Source: Pseudomonadales bacterium
Lineage (GTDB): Bacteria > Pseudomonadota > Gammaproteobacteria > Pseudomonadales > Moraxellaceae
NCBI GenBank assembly: GCA_013043915.1
Contig: JABEVH010000252.1
Span: 1-7,092, forward strand
DNA length: 7,092 nucleotides
Reading direction: 5' to 3'
A model generated the notes under the pieces. That model saw only the letters and a list, made by a program, of their open reading frames with translations, was not told the DNA's origin and did not search any database. How positions within the stretch are numbered: position 1 is the first letter of the stretch; every line of letters starts with the position of its first letter. The position numbers and the translations under genes are program-made. Of this stretch, positions 1 to 5,152 are shown one piece after another.

Positions 1-127
1 AAGGCTAAAGATTGACACCCGGAAATGGTACTTGAGCAAACTAGCCCCAAAGCGTTATGGCCAGCAGCATCAGGATAATGAGGCGGACCGGGAGCTTATC
101 ATCACAGTTAAGGGTGGCATTGAGTGA
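1..127 (+). CDS. Phage terminase small subunit, C-terminal fragment (partial at window edge)
   Basis: The frame open from position 2 encodes 41 residues and stops at TGA 125-127; the 5' part lies outside the window. It contains IDTRKWYLSKLAPKRYG, which matches the C-terminal segment typical of a widespread phage small-terminase family (pattern D-x-R-K-W-x-x-S/A-K-L-x-P-K-x-Y-G), followed by a short acidic stretch and a hydrophobic tail ending in KGGIE. In that family the protein recognises the packaging site and loads DNA on the large subunit (TerL). A terL gene usually follows directly, but none is found in the next 420 bp. The gene points toward the tRNA. The identification rests on a short but characteristic segment; the fragment is too short to judge whether the whole gene is intact. 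Confidence 0.72.
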   Translation, partial: RLKIDTRKWYLSKLAPKRYGQQHQDNEADRELIITVKGGIE

Positions 128-261
128 GGTTCCCTGATAACAAGGTTTTGTCGGTACCCGCCCCCATCATTCTGAAAATCCGGCGAGTGATGGCCTACTG
201 GTACCTTGCGGCTATTATCCCTACTCTGTGTGCGCAGGCTGGCGCAGGAGCATTGCTGTAA
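124..261 (+). CDS. Possible small hydrophobic ORF overlapping terS stop
   Basis: A GTG at 124-126 overlaps the terS stop as GTGA, a common arrangement for translational coupling, and opens 45 codons to TAA 259-261. The product begins MRFPDNKVLSV, continues with a short basic patch and ends in about 22 mostly hydrophobic residues from AYWYLAAIIPT to the C-terminus, which could be one membrane segment. I recognise no family. It could be a small phage membrane protein such as a holin-like peptide, or simply chance or a decayed frame. Its only support is the 4-bp overlap and the hydrophobic tail. Confidence 0.25.
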   Translation: MRFPDNKVLSVPAPIILKIRRVMAYWYLAAIIPTLCAQAGAGALL

Positions 262-341
262 CGTTACACGCTGAAAAATTAGCAAGCACTGGCTAACTGT
301 TACCCGGTAACTATTCCCTCACTATGCGCGCAGGCTGGCGC
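232..341. repeat. 14-bp direct repeat pair, 96 bp apart
   Basis: The sequence gcgcaggctggcgc occurs exactly at 232-245 and again at 328-341. Both copies are preceded by a loosely similar stretch (ctatt..ccct at about 213-221 and 312-320), so the homologous unit may be about 33 bp. The second copy abuts the first of the gtgacac repeats. Possible meanings are a duplicated protein-binding site, a duplication footprint, or a remnant of recombination in the element end. Confidence 0.6.
258..311. promoter_or_regulatory. Cluster of three dyad-symmetric sites
   Basis: Three inverted repeats lie in 54 bp. GTAACGTTAC at 258-267 is a perfect 10-bp palindrome. TTAGC at 279-283 pairs with GCTAA at 292-296 across 8 bases. 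GTTACC at 299-304 mirrors GGTAAC at 306-311 around a single C. The first and third share the GTTAC/GTAAC half-site. Shared half-sites suggest binding of a dimeric regulator or accessory recombination factor, but no partner gene is visible and the function is inference. Confidence 0.4.
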
Positions 342-368
342 GTGACACGTTGTGACATTGTGTGACAC
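342..368. repeat. Three gtgaca(c/t) repeats at exact 10-bp spacing
   Basis: gtgacac at 342-348, gtgacat at 352-358 and gtgacac at 362-368 recur with exactly 10-bp period, placing each copy on the same face of the DNA helix. Phased short iterons of this kind are typical of cooperative binding by an integrase arm domain, an excisionase or a regulator. No protein can be assigned from the window. Confidence 0.6.
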
Positions 369-370
369 CC

Positions 371-403
371 GTTGAACGTCCGTTGAACGTCCGTTGGAAT
401 GAT
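371..403. repeat. 11-bp tandem repeat, two perfect copies plus a decayed one
   Basis: gttgaacgtcc at 371-381 is repeated exactly at 382-392, and a third, degenerate unit begins with gttg at 393. It lies two bases after the 10-bp-period array and just before a 12-bp tandem pair, so it is part of the same repeat-dense block beside the tRNA gene. It is interpreted as candidate arm-type recombinase sites. Confidence 0.6.
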
Positions 404-427
404 GCTCCAAGCATTGCCCCAAGCATG
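404..427. repeat. 12-bp tandem repeat pair
   Basis: gctccaagcatt at 404-415 is followed directly by gccccaagcatg at 416-427, which match at 10 of 12 positions. TCCAA at 406-410 also forms an inverted pair with TTGGA at 394-398, linking this pair to the preceding 11-bp array. It is part of the candidate att arm region. Confidence 0.5.
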
Positions 428-446
428 CAAACCGACGCGAGATATA

Positions 447-484
447 GGGGGTATATTTTTATTTGGGGGTATATTTGGGGGTAC
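447..484. repeat. gggggta repeats in AT-rich DNA (candidate integrase arm sites)
   Basis: GGGGGTA occurs three times, with G-runs at 447-451, 465-469 and 477-481. The last two lie in a 12-bp tandem unit atttgggggta(t/c) at 461-472 and 473-484. On the minus strand, which is the tRNA strand, they read as repeated TACCCCC motifs about 65-105 bp beyond the tRNA 3' end. From memory, such repeated TACCCCC blocks are often found between tRNA genes and tyrosine-integrase genes of proteobacterial islands; that association is my recollection and not tested here. Confidence 0.55.
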
Positions 485-548
485 GCGGCCGGCCTTTTGT
501 TTTTTGCTCTGAAAATACCAAGTAGAATCATCAAGTTAGAAAAATGAT

Positions 549-633
549 TGGTGCCCCGGAGAGGACTCGAACCTCCACACCTTGCGGCAACGGAACCTAA
601 ATCCGTCGCGTCTACCAATTCCGCCACCGGGGC
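549..633 (-). tRNA. tRNA-Leu (anticodon UAG)
   Basis: Read on the minus strand, the acceptor arms GCCCCGG (633-627) and CCGGGGC (559-553) pair fully, followed by discriminator A (552) and a genomically encoded CCA (551-549). The anticodon stem ACGGA/TCCGT encloses the loop TTTAGGT with anticodon TAG at 599-597. The long variable arm is the class II type expected for leucine, and the T arm carries TTCGAGT. It decodes CUN leucine codons. The 5' end is only 12 bp from the yhcC stop codon upstream, leaving little room for its own promoter, so transcription from yhcC or from within it is likely. Its 3' end faces the repeat-rich element end, making it the probable integration target. Confidence 0.96.
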
Positions 634-639
634 CTGATT

Positions 640-656
640 GCCACCTTAAGCGGTGG
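640..656 (-). other. Short hairpin at yhcC stop codon
   Basis: CCACC (641-645) and GGTGG (652-656) form a 5-bp stem around the yhcC stop codon. On the transcribed minus strand it is followed by CAATCAGG and no U-run, so it is a poor intrinsic terminator. Read-through into the tRNA, or use as a processing signal, is more plausible. Confidence 0.3.
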
Positions 657-1626
657 TACCAAGGCGCAGCATTCTATCAGAAGACAATGGCTCCCGGTAG
701 ATCTGATCTTTCAAAGACAAATCCCCCTGATGCCATCCCTCCCGCGCCATCAGACCACTGATACCGTTGATAACTGCCCACTTATGTTCGCACCACGCTG
801 GAGCTAATAATAAGTCATGGCTAGCTGTTCCCGTCAGACGATGAAATATGACGTCCCGGGGCGTGCGGCGGATAAGATCGACAACAAGATCAATATAGTC
901 CTGCTGTTGCATGGGCTCGTACTCGCCTCGGCGCCACTGAAACGCCAACCTGGTAGCCTTCACGACATGCAGTGGATGCAACTTCAAACCTTCCACTCCC
1001 AACTGTAAAACCCTTTGCAGGGTAGTTCGTGCATGTTCTGGTCCTTCACCTGGCAGCCCTAAGATCAGATGTGTACATACCTTGAGGCCGCGTTCATGCG
1101 CCCGCTGTATAGCGTCGACATAGCAGGCATAATCATGGCCACGATTTACCGCCTGTAAAGTCTCATCAAAAGATGATTGCAATCCAAGCTCCAGCCAGAC
1201 CAAATGCCCCTGCTCCTGAATGCTTGCCAGCAGATCCAGCACCGGATCAGGTACACAGTCCGGGCGTGTCCCCACCGAGATGCCTACCACATGATCCTGC
1301 AGCAGGGCTTGCTGATACAAGTCTTTCAGTAGTTCCACATCGGCATAGGTATTGGTATAGGCCTGAAAATAGGCCAGCAGCTTGCGCGCACCGGTAACGC
1401 GTTCGACTGCCACCGCTCCTGTTCTAACTTGTTCATGAATACCAGGACGATCGTTCTGGCCGGGAATGAAAGAGTCATTATTGCAAAAAGTGCATCCACC
1501 TACACCTAGGCGGCCATCCCGATTCGGGCAATTAAATCCGGCATCAATACACACTTTATGCACACGCTCGCCATAACGACGCAACAAGTCCTGTCCCAAG
1601 GTATTCACAAATTGAGCCAAGTCCAC
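646..1626 (-). CDS. yhcC: YhcC/TIGR01212-family radical SAM protein
   Basis: The protein has 326 residues; E. coli YhcC is slightly shorter at about 309. It aligns along its full length with YhcC as I recall it. The radical SAM 4Fe-4S cysteines are C33, C45 and C48 in a CX11CX2C pattern (C-PNRDG...GGC-TF-C), with C26 an extra, non-conserved cysteine. Other family blocks are YFQAYTNT (86-93), GTRPDCVPD (119-127), ELGLQ, NRGHD, HLILGLPGE and KLHPLH. Such enzymes cleave S-adenosylmethionine to a 5'-deoxyadenosyl radical; the substrate of this family is not established as far as I know. The start is GTG at 1626-1624, supported by AAGAGG 7 bases upstream and no in-frame start before it. It is divergent from ubiD across 146 bp, and tRNA-Leu follows 12 bp after its stop. 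Confidence 0.93.
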   Translation of the reverse strand: MDLAQFVNTLGQDLLRRYGERVHKVCIDAGFNCPNRDGRLGVGGCTFCNNDSFIPGQNDRPGIHEQVRTGAVAVERVTGARKLLAYFQAYTNTYADVELLKDLYQQALLQDHVVGISVGTRPDCVPDPVLDLLASIQEQGHLVWLELGLQSSFDETLQAVNRGHDYACYVDAIQRAHERGLKVCTHLILGLPGEGPEHARTTLQRVLQLGVEGLKLHPLHVVKATRLAFQWRRGEYEPMQQQDYIDLVVDLIRRTPRDVIFHRLTGTASHDLLLAPAWCEHKWAVINGISGLMAREGWHQGDLSLKDQIYREPLSSDRMLRLGTTA

Positions 1627-1702
1627 AGCGCTGCCTCTTGAGACATAAGGGCGAACATCCTGCCAGAAGACTCTGTCCGTTATTCACCGTAACGCTGTTC
1701 GA

Positions 1703-1743
1703 TTGATCTGGCGCAAGATTCCTAAAGAACTTATCTCTAGAAT
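1703..1743 (+). promoter_or_regulatory. Candidate class II FNR-type promoter of ubiD-ubiU-ubiV
   Basis: TTGAT-CTGG-CGCAA at 1703-1716 matches the FNR/ANR consensus TTGAT-N4-ATCAA at 8 of 10 positions. The hexamer TAGAAT at 1738-1743 differs from TATAAT at one base. The 21-base gap puts the box centre about 41 bp before the expected start site near 1750, which is the geometry of class II FNR-activated promoters; no good -35 box is needed there. The leader to the ubiD ATG would be about 23 nt. FNR control of ubiUV is known in E. coli, so the placement makes sense, but a single 8/10 match can arise by chance. Confidence 0.5.
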
Positions 1744-1772
1744 TTCTTGCCTTTATTCGGAGCGCCTGCCGC

Positions 1773-3251
1773 ATGCCGCATCTTGATTTGCGCGAGTTTC
1801 TGTCCGACCTCAAGGCTTCCGGAGATCTCATTGAAGTATCAACTCCGCTGGATGCTCATTTAGAAACTACGGCGCTGGCTCGCCATAGCCTGTTGCAACA
1901 AGGGCCTGCGTTACTCATGACCCAGGTAAAAAACAGCCCTCACGCAAGCTTAGGCAATCTTTTTGGTCATGAACGTCGCATACGGCAGGCTCTGCGCCAT
2001 CGCGCCCTCCGATCCTTTAAAGAAATTGGCGATCTGTTGGCACAGCTCAAAGAACCTCGCATGCCAAAAAACTTAAAGTCCATGCTACGCTCTTGGCCAG
2101 AATATGGTCAGCTGCTCCATGCTCGCACCCAGGAAATGGATGACTATATACAGCGTCATGAAGTCATCCAGGGCGATGACATCGATCTTGCTCGCCTTCC
2201 CATTCAGCACTGCTGGCCTGAAGATGCCGGGCGACTCATTACCATGGGACTGGTTGTCACCCGAGGCTGCTTGCAGGAACGCGAGAATGTCGCCATCTAT
2301 CGACAACAAGTTATCGGGCCACGTCGCGTCATCATGCGCTGGCTGGCACACCGCGGTGGTGCCCAAGACTACGCTTCCTGGAAGCAAAAATACCCGGAGC
2401 GCCCCTTTCCCGTTATGGTGGTTATCGGTGCTGACCCCTGTACACTGCTGGCAGCAGTAACCCCCATACCCGACACACTGTCAGAATATGACTTTGCTGG
2501 CCTGCTACGTGGCCACCCTAGCCAGGTTGTTCGTAGTCAGCTTACCGGACTGCATGCTCCGGTAGGAGCTGAAATGGTCCTTGAAGGCCATATTTACCCG
2601 AACGATACCGCCATGGAAGGTCCCTTTGGCGACCATACCGGCTATTATAATGCTGTTGCCGAATTCCCCGTCTTGACCATCGAACGCATGAGTCTGCGCC
2701 CTGGAGCCATTTATCATGGCAGCTACATGGGGCGTTCGCCGGAAGATGAACCTTCGATACTGGCCCATGCCCTGAATGATGTTTTTGTTCCCATACTGCA
2801 ACGCGTCTTCCCGGAAATCGTCGATTTTTATCTTCCACCTGAAGCATGTTCCTACCGCGTGGCTGTTGTCAGCATACGCAAACAATATGCCGGCCATGCG
2901 CGACGCATCATGATGGGAGTCTGGTCTTGGTTAAGACAGTTTACTTACACAAAATTTGTCATTGTCGTTGATGATGACATCGATGCACGCAGTTGGCCTC
3001 AGGTCATTTGGGCCATGTCAACTCGCATGGATCCGGTGCGCGACACGCTGCTTATCGACCGTTCCCCCATCGATTACCTTGACTTCTCCAGCCCGGAAGC
3101 AGGCTGGGGCGGGAAAATGGGACTCGATGCCACTAATAAGTGGCCAGGTGAAGTCAGCCGCCCCTGGGGACGCCCCCTGCAACCCAATGCTCAGGTCCAG
3201 GAACGCATCACCTCGTTATGGTCCGAACTTATGAACAAGAGGAGTCGCTGA
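1773..3251 (+). CDS. ubiD: 3-polyprenyl-4-hydroxybenzoate carboxy-lyase UbiD
   Basis: The protein has 492 residues, close to E. coli UbiD (497), and is similar along its whole length. UbiD uses prenylated FMN, made by UbiX, to decarboxylate polyprenyl-4-hydroxybenzoate in ubiquinone synthesis. By alignment with E. coli (offset of 3), the metal ligands are N172 (in REN-VAIYRQQ) and E238 (in DTLSEYDFAG). The prFMN-binding segments are I175-Y176-R177, R189-W190-L191 and R194-G195. The proton donor is D287 in GPFGDHTGYY. C-terminal family blocks include FPEIVDFYLPPE, MMGVWSWLRQF and GLDATNKWPGE. All key residues are present, so it should be active. The ATG at 1773 has GGAG 10 bases upstream. The stop is only 2 bp before the ubiU start, so the genes are presumably in one operon. 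Being joined to ubiUV differs from E. coli, where ubiD lies elsewhere. Confidence 0.97.
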   Translation: MPHLDLREFLSDLKASGDLIEVSTPLDAHLETTALARHSLLQQGPALLMTQVKNSPHASLGNLFGHERRIRQALRHRALRSFKEIGDLLAQLKEPRMPKNLKSMLRSWPEYGQLLHARTQEMDDYIQRHEVIQGDDIDLARLPIQHCWPEDAGRLITMGLVVTRGCLQERENVAIYRQQVIGPRRVIMRWLAHRGGAQDYASWKQKYPERPFPVMVVIGADPCTLLAAVTPIPDTLSEYDFAGLLRGHPSQVVRSQLTGLHAPVGAEMVLEGHIYPNDTAMEGPFGDHTGYYNAVAEFPVLTIERMSLRPGAIYHGSYMGRSPEDEPSILAHALNDVFVPILQRVFPEIVDFYLPPEACSYRVAVVSIRKQYAGHARRIMMGVWSWLRQFTYTKFVIVVDDDIDARSWPQVIWAMSTRMDPVRDTLLIDRSPIDYLDFSSPEAGWGGKMGLDATNKWPGEVSRPWGRPLQPNAQVQERITSLWSELMNKRSR

Positions 3252-3253
3252 TC

Positions 3254-4255
3254 ATGGAACTGGTCTGTCCCGCTGGCAGCCCGGCAGCCTTGCAGGCTGC
3301 CCTGGATAATGGAGCAGATGCCATTTATGTTGGCATCAACAATCGCAGTAATGCTCGCGCTTTTCCCGGACTTAACTTTACGCCTGACACGCTAGCCACT
3401 GCCTGTCAGCAAGTACATAGTCGTGGTCGAAAAATTTATCTGGCACTTAACACCTACCCACAGAGCCCTGATCTGCCTCTTTGGAAAAGCAGCCTTGATG
3501 CCGCCGCCGAAGCAGGTGTCGATGCTTTTATCATCGCTGAAATGGCCATGCTTGCCTACGCATCGAAAAAGCACGACCATATTCCCCGCCATCTTTCAGT
3601 ACAAGGTTCAGCTACCAATGCGGCCAGCTTGCAGTTCTATCATGAGCAGTTCGGGATCTGTCGAGCCGTACTGCCCCGCGTGCTCTCCCTGCAACAAGTA
3701 CAACGCCTAGCAGCTAAGTCACCGGTAGCTCTAGAAGTATTTGCTTTTGGTAGCCTTTGCATCATGGTGGAAGGGCGTTGTCAGCTCTCTAGTCATGTCA
3801 CCGGTAAATCCCCTAACTGCGACGGCGTCTGTTCCCCGGCAGAACATGTCCACTGGGAAGAACTGGGCAATGATCGTCGGCGCGTTCGCTTAGGTGAAGT
3901 ACTCATCGATGAATTCCAGCCTGGAGAAGCCGCCAGCTACCCCACGGTATGCAAAGGGCGTTACGCCGGCGAGGATGACCGCTATTACTACGCCCTGGAA
4001 GAACCTACTAGCCTGAATACCATAAGCCTGCTTCCTGAGCTGGCTGCCGCAGGCATTGCTGCTGTCAAAATTGAAGGGCGTCAGCGCGGTCCTGCCTATG
4101 TGGGCCGGGTTGCCTCGGTGTGGCGACAAGCCCTGGATGCCTGCCAACGCGATGCCACGCACTACATTGCTAAAGAAAGCTGGCAAAAGGATCTGCAATA
4201 TTTAGCGGAAGGTCGCCAAACCACTCTGGGCCCCTACCATCGTGATTGGCATTAA
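3254..4255 (+). CDS. ubiU: O2-independent ubiquinone hydroxylation protein UbiU (U32 family)
   Basis: The protein has 333 residues (E. coli UbiU/YhbU 331) and shares blocks such as MELVCPAGSP, NARAFPGLNFT, LEVFAFGSLCIM-EGRC, EEPTSLNT and VKIEGRQR-PAYV. Cysteines at 169, 176, 193 and 233 correspond to the four 4Fe-4S ligands of E. coli UbiU (169, 176, 193, 232); C189 is an extra one. UbiU forms a heterodimer with UbiV and takes part in ring hydroxylation of ubiquinone precursors without O2, using prephenate as oxygen donor according to work in E. coli. I chose the ATG at 3254, with AAGAGGAG 9 bases upstream and homology starting exactly there. An upstream in-frame ATG at 3218 lies inside ubiD and adds 12 non-homologous residues. 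It follows ubiD by 2 bp and precedes ubiV. Confidence 0.96.
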   Translation: MELVCPAGSPAALQAALDNGADAIYVGINNRSNARAFPGLNFTPDTLATACQQVHSRGRKIYLALNTYPQSPDLPLWKSSLDAAAEAGVDAFIIAEMAMLAYASKKHDHIPRHLSVQGSATNAASLQFYHEQFGICRAVLPRVLSLQQVQRLAAKSPVALEVFAFGSLCIMVEGRCQLSSHVTGKSPNCDGVCSPAEHVHWEELGNDRRRVRLGEVLIDEFQPGEAASYPTVCKGRYAGEDDRYYYALEEPTSLNTISLLPELAAAGIAAVKIEGRQRGPAYVGRVASVWRQALDACQRDATHYIAKESWQKDLQYLAEGRQTTLGPYHRDWH

Positions 4256-4288
4256 ACCATGGCCACTTCGTTGAGGAACACCACCGAT

Positions 4289-5152
4289 ATGCGCATCAGC
4301 TTGGCTCCTTTGCAGTACTTCTGGAAAAAAGAAGACGTTCTGGCTTTTTACGATGACGTTCGTTCCTGGCCTATTGATATCGTATACCTCGGCGAAACCG
4401 TCTGCTCCAAACGCCGCGAACTGCGCCGTCCAGACTGGCTAGCCATCGCTGATTCGCTGCAGAGCAGCGGCAAGGAAGTGGTCTTATCCAGCCTGGCACT
4501 GATTGAAGCTGAGTCTGAACTCTCCTCTTTGAAAAAATGGGTAGATCAGCCCGGCTTCATGGTAGAAGCCAACGATATGGCTGCCGTACAGCTATGCAGG
4601 CAATTGGGAAAACCTTTTGTCGCCGGGCCCAGTCTGGGACTTTATAACCATGAAGCCTTGGCCTATCTGCAGGACTTAGACATGGTGCGTTGGGTCATGG
4701 CCATCGATCAGAGCAAAAATACCCTGACCAGCATCCTGGATCACTGGCCACAAAATCAGCCACGCCCCGAAGTTGAAGTTACCGCCTGGGGACGGCCTCC
4801 CCTGGCTTGGTCAGCGCGTTGCTTCAGCGCACGGGCGCAACAACGCAGTAAAGATGATTGCGAACTTTGCTGCCTGCAAGACCCTGATGGGTTGCCGTTA
4901 AAAACCCGTGAAGGTGCAGCATTTTTACGTATTAATGGTATACAGGTACAAGGCGATGCGATTCAGGATCTGGGGCCTGAACTTCCCGAACTGGCAAAAC
5001 GCGGCGTCGATATTGTACGTCTCTATCCGCAGCAAGGCATCAAGGAAACGGTCCACGCTTTTGCCACGGCCATTAAGGAAAAGCATCACCTGCCTCGCCA
5101 AGGAGCCTGTAATGGCTTCTGGCACGGACAGGCTGGCCTAAATCTGGTCTAA
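4289..5152 (+). CDS. ubiV: O2-independent ubiquinone hydroxylation protein UbiV (U32 family)
   Basis: From this start the protein has 287 residues (E. coli UbiV/YhbV 292). Similar blocks are IVYLGETVCSKRRE, VVLSSLALI-A-SEL, KPFVAGP, LAWSARCFSARA and RLYPQQG. Cysteines 39, 178, 191 and 195 match the E. coli 4Fe-4S ligands 39, 180, 193 and 197; C194 lies beside the last one, as in E. coli. UbiV is the partner of UbiU in oxygen-free hydroxylation of the quinone ring. An earlier in-frame ATG at 4259, 3 bp after the ubiU stop, adds 10 residues. I prefer 4289 because homology and the position of C39 begin there and GAGGA lies 11 bases upstream, while 4259 has no Shine-Dalgarno; 4259 remains possible. 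The TAA at 5150-5152 overlaps the ubiT stop on the other strand. Confidence 0.95.
   Translation: MRISLAPLQYFWKKEDVLAFYDDVRSWPIDIVYLGETVCSKRRELRRPDWLAIADSLQSSGKEVVLSSLALIEAESELSSLKKWVDQPGFMVEANDMAAVQLCRQLGKPFVAGPSLGLYNHEALAYLQDLDMVRWVMAIDQSKNTLTSILDHWPQNQPRPEVEVTAWGRPPLAWSARCFSARAQQRSKDDCELCCLQDPDGLPLKTREGAAFLRINGIQVQGDAIQDLGPELPELAKRGVDIVRLYPQQGIKETVHAFATAIKEKHHLPRQGACNGFWHGQAGLNLV

Larger units (their letters stand above)
1..548. mobile_element. Terminal segment of a tRNA-Leu-integrated phage-like element
   Basis: This stretch separates a small-terminase gene tail (1-127) from the 3' end of tRNA-Leu (549). From 128 to 548 I see no convincing gene. Instead there are 10-, 11- and 12-bp direct repeats between 342 and 484 and palindromes between 258 and 311. 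Tyrosine recombinases of phages and islands commonly integrate at tRNA 3' ends, with arm-type repeats next to the junction, so I infer an att-side end of an integrated element lying to the left. The core att sequence cannot be delimited because the other end is outside the window. No integrase is visible, so it is either at the far end or lost. The left border is unknown. Confidence 0.6.

Noticed and set aside
70..285. 71-residue minus-strand open frame
   Set aside because: It lies antisense to the terS tail, has no recognisable domain and looks like a chance frame.
311..358. Possible remnant of an integrase N-terminus on the minus strand (MSQRVTRQ..., 15 codons)
   Set aside because: The position beyond the arm-like repeats is where an integrase gene could start, but 15 codons without a recognisable integrase motif are not enough to call a pseudogene.
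342..484. CRISPR array
   Set aside because: The units are only 7-12 bp, directly tandem or 10 bp apart, and differ between blocks; there are no 25-40-bp repeats with unique spacers.
322..627. 101-residue minus-strand open frame starting MAELVDATDLGS
   Set aside because: Its first quarter is a translation of the tRNA-Leu gene, a well-known false protein, and the rest runs through the repeat array (the YPQIYPQI stretch comes from the 12-bp units).
2505..2897. Long minus-strand open frames inside ubiD (also 2085-2387 and 2542-2847)
   Set aside because: They are antisense to a fully conserved ubiD coding region and have no family resemblance.
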